Assembly (NCBI GenBank): GCA_039908285.1 | Contig: JAMOBE010000081.1 | Span: forward strand, 1-16,663 | DNA from: JAMOBE01 sp039908285 | GTDB taxonomy: Bacteria; Pseudomonadota; Alphaproteobacteria; Rhodospirillales; Rhodospirillaceae | DNA length: 16,663 nucleotides | Reading direction: 5' to 3' | Shown here: piece after piece, positions 9,201 through 14,100 of the stretch | Layout of the letters: every line of letters begins with the position of its first letter | Numbering within the stretch: the first letter of the stretch is position 1 | Notes under the pieces: model-generated | Told to the model about the DNA's origin: nothing | Database searches by the model: none | Seen by the model: only the letters and a program-made list of their open reading frames with translations | Program-made: the position numbers and the translations under genes

Positions 9201-11111
9201 GACTCCCTGCACATGCTGGGGGTGCTCGCCTGCCAGACCGGGCATCACGCCGACGCGGCGGACCTGATCGCCGCCGCCGTCGCCGCCGCCGCCCCCCCCG
9301 GCGTCGCCGCCTACCACTCCAACCTGGGCGAGGCGCTGCGGGAACTGGGCCGGATCGGAGAGGCGGAGGCGTGCTACCGCCAGGCGCTGGCCCTGGCGCC
9401 CGACTATGCCATCGCTCACTACAACCTCGCCAACGTGCTGGCGAAGACCGGGTGGGTGGCGACTGGGCGGGCGAAGACTGGGCGGGCGGCGGAGGCCGAG
9501 CGGCACTATCGCCGCGCCATCGAGCTGCGGCCCGACGATGCCGACGCCCACAACAACCTGGGCATCCTGCTCTACGACCTGGACGACCCGGCCGGCGCCG
9601 TGGCCTGCTATCGCCGCGCCCTGGAGCTGCGGCCCGACTTCGCCCTGGCCGCCACCAATCTGGCCGGAGCGCTGGCCGACCTCGGCGCCCTGTCCGATGC
9701 CCTGGCCTACTGCCGCCACGCCATCGCCCTGGATCCGGCCCTGGCCGAGGCCCGCAATGCCCTGGCCAACGTGCTGCGGGACACCGGGCACATCGACGAG
9801 GCGATCACCGCCTACCGCGAGGCCCTGGCGCTGAAGCCCGATGACGCGACGATCCACTCGAACCTGATCCACGTCCTGTCCTTCGATCCCGCCGTCACCG
9901 GTCCCGACCTGCTGGCCGAGTGCCGCCGCTGGAACGAGCGCCAGGCCGCCGGCCTGCCGGCGCCATCTCCCCATGAGAACCGGCCCGATCCCGATCGGCG
10001 GCTGCGGGTGGGCTACGTGTCGGCGGACCTGCGCGATCACGCCGTCGCCTATTTCCTGGAGCCCCTGATCGCCGCCCACGACCGGGCGGCGGTGGAGGTG
10101 GTCTGCTATTCCGGCTCACCGGTCGAGGACGATGTCTCGCGGCGCATCCGGGTCGTCGCCGATGGCTGGTGTCGGATTCGGGGGGAGGGCGACGACGCCG
10201 TGGCCGAGCGGATTCGCGCCGACGGCATCGACATCCTGGTGGACGTCTCCGGCCACACCCGCGGCAACCGCCTGCCGGTGTTCGCGCGGCGGCCGGCGCC
10301 GGTGCAGGTGAGCACCATCCTGGGTCAGGGCGGGACCACCGGTCTCGACGCCATCGGCCATATCCTGACCCACGCGGCATTGACACCTTTCGGGGCCGGG
10401 GCCGGGACCGGGGCCGAGGCCCACCTGGCCGAGACGGCGATAAGGCTGCCCCGCACACTTGCCGCCTTCCGTCCCCGTGCCGACTGGCCGGCGGTGGCGC
10501 CGCTGCCGGAGGGGCCGCCGGTGCTGGCCTGCTTCGGCGATCCCGCCCGCATCGCTCCGGCCCACGTGGAGACCTGGCGGCGGGTGCTGGAGCGGCTCCC
10601 GGGAGCCCGTCTGCTGCTGCGCCACCGGGCCTATGACGATGCGGACGCGGCCCTCCACTGGCGCCGCCGCTTCGCCCCCCTGGTGGACTGGGTGGACGTG
10701 GAGGGGCTGCCCGCCGGCGGCTGGGGGAGCGCCATGGATGTCTATGGCCGCGTGATGCTGGTGCTGGACACGTATCCGGTCACCGGTGGCACCTCGACGG
10801 CGATCCCCTTGTGGATGGGCGTGCCGGTGGTCACCCTGGCCGGCGGACACGCCGGTCAACGCTTCGGCGCCTGGCTGCTGGAGGCGGTCGGGCTGCCGGA
10901 GCTGATCGCCCCCGACGCCGAGGCCTTCGTCCGCCTGGCCGTGGACCTGCTGGCCGATCGCGAGCGGCTTCTGCGGCTGCGGACCGGCCTGCGGGAGACC
11001 ATGCGTTACTCGCCCCTGTGCGACGAGGCCGGTGCCGCCCGGGACGTGGAGGACGCCTACCGCCGCCTGTGGCGGGAGTGGTGCGCACGACGTGGGGGAG
11101 GGGAAGGATGA
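6282..11111 (+). CDS. Three-module fusion: TPR-GT9-like, TPR-GT9-like, TPR-GT41 glycosyltransferase
   Basis: A 1609-residue protein starting at GTG 6282. The start overlaps the previous stop by 11 bases and lacks a clear Shine-Dalgarno, so it is probably coupled to gene 3. Module 1 (residues 1-480) has TPRs, then EQGFGDT (Asp206) and VISSCTGPAHLAGALG. Module 2 (about 481-935) has TPRs, EQGFGDT (Asp686) and VISSCTAPAHLAGALG. Module 3 (about 936-1609) has TPRs, the ECRRW linker, and a GT41 domain with His1253, GHTRGNRL and LDTYPVTGGTS. Module 3 has Arg1423 at the OGT Lys842 site and Ala1484 at the His901 site. Single-module members of both families are usually 550-750 residues, so this is about two to three times normal. 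No signal peptide or membrane segment is seen. It carries several in-frame insertions absent from its sister modules. Two different GT families in one chain suggest sequential action on one acceptor; that is inference. Confidence 0.86.
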   Translation: MSADDVATLFREAHGRHVDGDLAAAERGYRRILDMAPRHAPALHYLGVVAHQSGHHQASAALIEESLAIEPASARAWVNLGIALDALGRWDEALASHRRATDVDPGYAGAWLAAGRIHVRLKRLDEAMDCFQRAVAHDPEMADAHVDIAQILLQRGEFREGWERYAWRWRLPSHRMHARRFAEPEWDGGDIAGRTILVHAEQGFGDTLMFLRYVPMVAALGGRVVVEVQRSLAPLVEELPGVAAIIADGEPCPGEPCSRVDVQASVVALARIFGTDLSTIPSEPQYLWADPWRVREWAVRLESLSGKPSPPPPHPDPLPLEGEREWLRVGIVWAGNPEFAGDRERSPRLPPLLPLFDVPGVRFFILQMDDGRRDLEGVDLPASVTDLGPLIEGFADTAAIMANLDLVISSCTGPAHLAGALGRPTWVLLSYSPDWRWMLDREDSPWYPSLRLFRQPAPGDWGAVVADVTQALAGYRPPPPEDMDTADDLQREGQSHLEAHRLLESELCFRRSLVVAPGHAAALHGLGLVLEQRGRKRRALDWIDRAVMIRADADLYWHNRGAVMAALGRLDESLACYAKAALLAPATAELHYCVGRVLMALGRSHEAIAVFEQALALRPDHAETYLEIAHALLREGDFGNGFTAYLWRWRCRSVSVHRRTFAEPAWDGADPAGRTLLVLAEQGFGDTIQFARYIPLLAARGARVAFEVQAALVLLMEGLEGVAAIIPDGEPLPPFDAHVSVVDLPRLFGTEVATIPAGVPYLHPDPAAVARWAGRLACDESLKVGLVWAGNPEFADDDERSPRLAPLLPLLEVADVRFFGLQIGDGRRDLEWRDMPPSFTDLGPDIDDFVDTAAIMAGLDLVISSCTAPAHLAGALGRPVWLLLSSNPDWRWMLGRQDSPWYPSMRLFRQPAPLAWGPVVAAVAAELETLAGERRRDLAAATYATASAHHREGRLAEAEPLYRAILERTPGHADSLHMLGVLACQTGHHADAADLIAAAVAAAAPPGVAAYHSNLGEALRELGRIGEAEACYRQALALAPDYAIAHYNLANVLAKTGWVATGRAKTGRAAEAERHYRRAIELRPDDADAHNNLGILLYDLDDPAGAVACYRRALELRPDFALAATNLAGALADLGALSDALAYCRHAIALDPALAEARNALANVLRDTGHIDEAITAYREALALKPDDATIHSNLIHVLSFDPAVTGPDLLAECRRWNERQAAGLPAPSPHENRPDPDRRLRVGYVSADLRDHAVAYFLEPLIAAHDRAAVEVVCYSGSPVEDDVSRRIRVVADGWCRIRGEGDDAVAERIRADGIDILVDVSGHTRGNRLPVFARRPAPVQVSTILGQGGTTGLDAIGHILTHAALTPFGAGAGTGAEAHLAETAIRLPRTLAAFRPRADWPAVAPLPEGPPVLACFGDPARIAPAHVETWRRVLERLPGARLLLRHRAYDDADAALHWRRRFAPLVDWVDVEGLPAGGWGSAMDVYGRVMLVLDTYPVTGGTSTAIPLWMGVPVVTLAGGHAGQRFGAWLLEAVGLPELIAPDAEAFVRLAVDLLADRERLLRLRTGLRETMRYSPLCDEAGAARDVEDAYRRLWREWCARRGGGEG
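7029..7058 (+). repeat. 15-nt coding tandem duplication (GEPC-type)
   Basis: Two adjacent 15-base units, GAGCCCTGTCCGGGG and GAGCCCTGTTCCCGG, differ at three positions. They give EPCPGEPCS where the sister modules have EPLPPFD or APLPPFD. The net gain is five residues in a loop of the GT9-like domain. Confidence 0.75.
7200..7259 (+). repeat. Palindromic interspersed element inserted in frame within gene 4
   Basis: The core at 7229-7254 is a perfect 26-base palindrome, arm CCCTCTCCCCCTC, with CTCGAG at its centre. It is preceded by a direct AAGCCCTCTCCCCC half copy and CACCCCCTCACCCCG. Positions 7210-7259 match 11224-11273 over 50 bases with one mismatch. It encodes residues 307-326, proline-rich then EGERE. 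Sister modules have a four-residue loop here (CGER or CDES), so the insertion is close to 60 bases. Confidence 0.88.
7722..9086 (+). other. Gene 4 module 2: TPR plus GT9-like domain
   Basis: Residues about 481-935. It opens after a short PPPPED linker at Met483 (ATG 7728), preceded by CGAGGAC, which looks like a relic translation start. TPRs run to about 635. The GT9-like part (nt 8289-9071) is closest to that of gene 3. The DNA around VISSCTAP (8859 onward) is nearly identical to that at 6057 onward, pointing to recent duplication. Confidence 0.78.
9441..9490 (+). repeat. Imperfect 30-nt duplication inside a TPR of gene 4
   Basis: GCGAAGACCGGG at 9441 recurs as GCGAAGACTGGG at 9471, a 30-base period. 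The protein reads AKTGWVATGR then AKTGRAAEAE (residues 1054-1073). The surrounding TPR would be a normal 34-residue unit without the extra ten residues. Confidence 0.75.
10392..10421 (+). repeat. GGGGCC-like hexanucleotide run in the GT41 domain of gene 4
   Basis: Five consecutive hexamers read GGGGCC, GGGGCC, GGGACC, GGGGCC, GAGGCC. They encode GAGAGTGAEA between LTPF and HLAET, where other GT41 modules have only PPGYED or PAGFET, so about four residues have been added. Confidence 0.75.
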
Positions 11112-11113
11112 TG
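11097..11113 (+). promoter_or_regulatory. Ribosome binding site and tandem ATG start at the gene 4/5 junction
   Basis: GGAGG at 11097-11101 lies six bases before ATG 11108, which overlaps the gene 4 stop (ATGA) and is followed at once by a second in-frame ATG (11111). This supports initiation here. A competing GTG at 11270 is described separately. Confidence 0.6.
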
Positions 11114-14100
11114 GAGACGCCGGAAATGAATTGCCCCCACGATCATCAAAAGCCCTCTCCCCCCCCTTCGGGGGGAGAGGGTTGGGTGAGGGGGGCGCGA
11201 AGCTCCCAGGATGGTGCCGGTTGCCCCACCCCCTCACCCCGGCCCTCTCCCCCTCGAGGGGGAGAGGGAGTGGAAGAGGACGACACCGCGTTCGCCGAGG
11301 CGTTCGGCCATCACCGGGTCGGCCGCTTCGACCTGGCCGAGGCCGGGTATCGCCGCCTGCTCGCCGTTCAGCCCGACCATGTCGGAGCCCTGCACTATCT
11401 GGGGGCGCTGGCGCACCAGCATGGGCATCACCAGGCGGGGATCGACCTCATGACCCGGGCGCTGGCGGTTGGCCCGGACGATGCGGACATCCGCACCAAC
11501 CTGGGGGCGGCCCTGGCGAGCCTGGAACGGTTCGACGAGGCCCTCGCCATGTACGCGCGGGCCGAGGCCCTGGCGCCCGGCAATCCGTCGATTCCCTACA
11601 ATGCCGGCTGCGTCCACTTCGCCCGCGACCGCTTCGGGGACGCCGCCGCCGCCTTCGCCCGCGCCGTCGCTCTCAAGCCCACCTATGCCGAGGCCCACAA
11701 CAACCTGGGCAATGCCCTGGAGAAACTCCTGCGGCTCGAGGAGGCGCTCGGGCACTATCGCCGGGCCGTGGACCTCCGGCCCGACTACGTGGAGGCCCAT
11801 GACAACCTGATCCACGGTCTGCAGTATGATCCAGCGGCCGACGGCGCGGCGCTCCTGGCCGAGGCCCGCCGCTGGCATCGTCACCATGCCGCCCGCTTCC
11901 TGCCGGCTCCCCTCCACGCCAACCACCGGGACCCGGAGCGGCGGCTCAAGGTGGGGTACGTCTCGGCCGATTTCCGCACCCACGCCGCCGGGTTCTTCCT
12001 GGAGCCGCTGCTGACCAACCATGATAAGCGTGTGGTCGAGGTGTTCTGCTATTCCCAGGGGAAGGTGCGGGATGCGGTGACCGAGCGCATCGCCGCCCAT
12101 GCCGACCACTGGCGTGACACGGCGGAGATGGACGACAAGGCGCTGGCGACCCTGATTCGCGCCGACGCCATCGACATCCTGGTGGACTGCTCGGGCTTCA
12201 CTCGCGGCAACCGGCGGCTGGTGTTCGCGCGGCGGCCGGCACCGGTGCAGCTCGAGGGCTACTTTGGCAGCGCCCTGTCCACCGGCATGGTGGCCATGGA
12301 CGGGTTCCTCGGCGATCCCCACCTGATGCCGCCCGGGTGCGAGGACCAGTTCGCCGAGGCGCCGGTGCGGCTGCCCCGGGTGTTCGCGCCCTTCCGCCCG
12401 ACTCCGGAGTGGCCCGACGTGGCGCCGCCGCCCGAGGGGCCGCCGGTGTTCGGCTGCTTCGGCGATCCGGCCCGGGTGGCTCCGGCGACGGTGCTGCTGT
12501 GGAAGGAGATCCTGGACCGGGTGCCGGGCTCCCGTCTCGTGGTCAAGAGCGGCCTGTTCGACAACACGGAGACCGCCGCCGCCGGCCGGGCCAGGTTCGC
12601 TCCCCTCGGCGATCGGGTGATGTGCGAGGGCGTGTCCGGAGGCTGGGCGGCCAACATGGAGGTCTATGGGCGGGTCGCCATCGGTCTCGACACCCTGCCG
12701 GTGACCGGGGCGACGTCGGTTCTCATTCCCCTGTGGATGGGAGTGCCGTCGATCACCCTCGCCGGCGATCACATTTCAAGGCGCGCCGGCGCGTCGATGC
12801 TGATTAACGCCGGTTTCGCCGACCTGGTCGCCGAGACGCCGGCCGGGTACGTGGACAAGGCGGTGGCGCTGGCCCTCGATGGAGACCGCCTGCGCGCCCT
12901 GCGCGGTCGGGCGCGGGAGACCATGCGAGCCTCCCCGGTGTGCGATATCGCGGGGGTGACGCGGGAGCTTGAGTCCGCGTATCGCCGGCTGTGGCGGGCG
13001 TGGTGCGGCCGGGCGCCGGACAGGCCCGCCTTCCTCGAGGAGTTCATGCAAGCCTTCGCGGCCCACCAGGCCGGGCGGCTCATGGATGCCGAGCGGGTCT
13101 ACCGGCGCATCCTGGCGGCTGATCCGGAGCACTTCGGCGCCCTGCACTACCTGGGGGTGCTCGCGCGGCAGGCCGGCCAGCCATCGGGCGCGGTGGATCT
13201 CCTGGACCGGGCCGCCACCCTGCGGCCCACCGATCACGACACCCTGCTCAACCTGGCGGGAGCCCTGACCGACAGCGGACGGGCCGGCCTCGCGCTGGAT
13301 CACCTGCGGCAGGTCCTGGCCATGGACCCGGTCAATGTGGAGGCTCATTTCGCCGCGGGCTGCGCCCTGATCGAGGAGGAGCGCTTCCTCGAGGCCATCC
13401 CCCATTGCGAGCGGGTGATCGCTCTGAAGCCGGACTACGCCGAAGCCTACAACAACCTGGGTGTGGCGCTGATCGGTCTCGACCGGCTGGAGGAGGGCAT
13501 CGCCCTGTGCCGGCGAGCCCTGGCGCTGAAGCCCGACTATGCCGACGCCCACGCCAACATCATCCACACCATGCCCTACGATCCGGCCCTGACCGGCGCC
13601 GAACTGCTGGCCGAGTGCCGCCGCTGGGCCGAGATGCACGCGCCGCCCCCGTCCGGCGAGCCCTTCGCCAACCGTCCCGATCCGGAGCGGCGGCTCAAGG
13701 TGGGCTATGTCTCGGCCGACTTCCGCAACCACGCCGCGGCCTATTTCCTCGAGCCGCTGGTGGCCGGTCATGACCGCTCGCGGGTCGAGGTGGTGTGCTA
13801 CTCGCAGGGGGAACCCGACGCGGTGGGCGAACGCATCCGGGCCGCCGCCGACCACTGGCGCACCATCCACCGCCTGGACGACGACGCCCTCTGCGCCATG
13901 ATCCGCGCCGACGGCGTCGACATCCTGGTGGACTGCTCGGGCCACACCCGCGGCAGCCGCCTCAAGGCCCTGGCGCGCAAGCCGGCGCCGGTGCAGGTGG
14001 CCACCTTCCTCGGCGCCGTCACCAGCACCGGCCTGCCGGCCTTCGACTACATGCTGGCCGATCCCTATTTCGCGCCACCGTGGTGCGATGCGGACTATTC

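Larger units (their letters stand above)
9087..11111 (+). other. Gene 4 module 3: TPR plus GT41 (SPINDLY-like) domain
   Basis: Residues about 936-1609. It starts with TPR text (SAHHREGRLAEAEPLYRAIL) very similar to the N-termini of genes 2 and 3, without a methionine at the joint. The GT41 domain begins at RRLRVGYVSADLRDHAV (His1253) and ends DAYRRLWREWC. Its domain carries a GGGGCC-like expansion, and one TPR carries a 10-residue insertion. Confidence 0.8.

Noticed and set aside
9269..9299. GCC-rich polyalanine run as a separate functional repeat
   Set aside because: It is only a short Ala-rich stretch (AAAVAAAAPPG) replacing DRAIALDDG-type text of the paralogues. It is too short and irregular to claim more than ordinary GC-rich slippage.
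6042..10079. A 1345-codon open frame on the - strand opposite genes 3 and 4
   Set aside because: It lies entirely antisense to well-conserved TPR-glycosyltransferase modules. Its translation is low-complexity G/H/Q/R/P-rich text that mirrors the sense codon bias, so it is an artefact of very high GC.
10811..11107. Gene 5 starting at ATG 10811
   Set aside because: This would overlap gene 4 by 300 bases. The extra 99 residues are off-frame shadow text, and a good ribosome site and ATGA overlap exist at 11108.
7200..11273. CRISPR array from the repeated palindromes
   Set aside because: Copies are few, irregularly spaced by kilobases and lie partly in coding sequence. There are no regular spacers and no cas-like genes.
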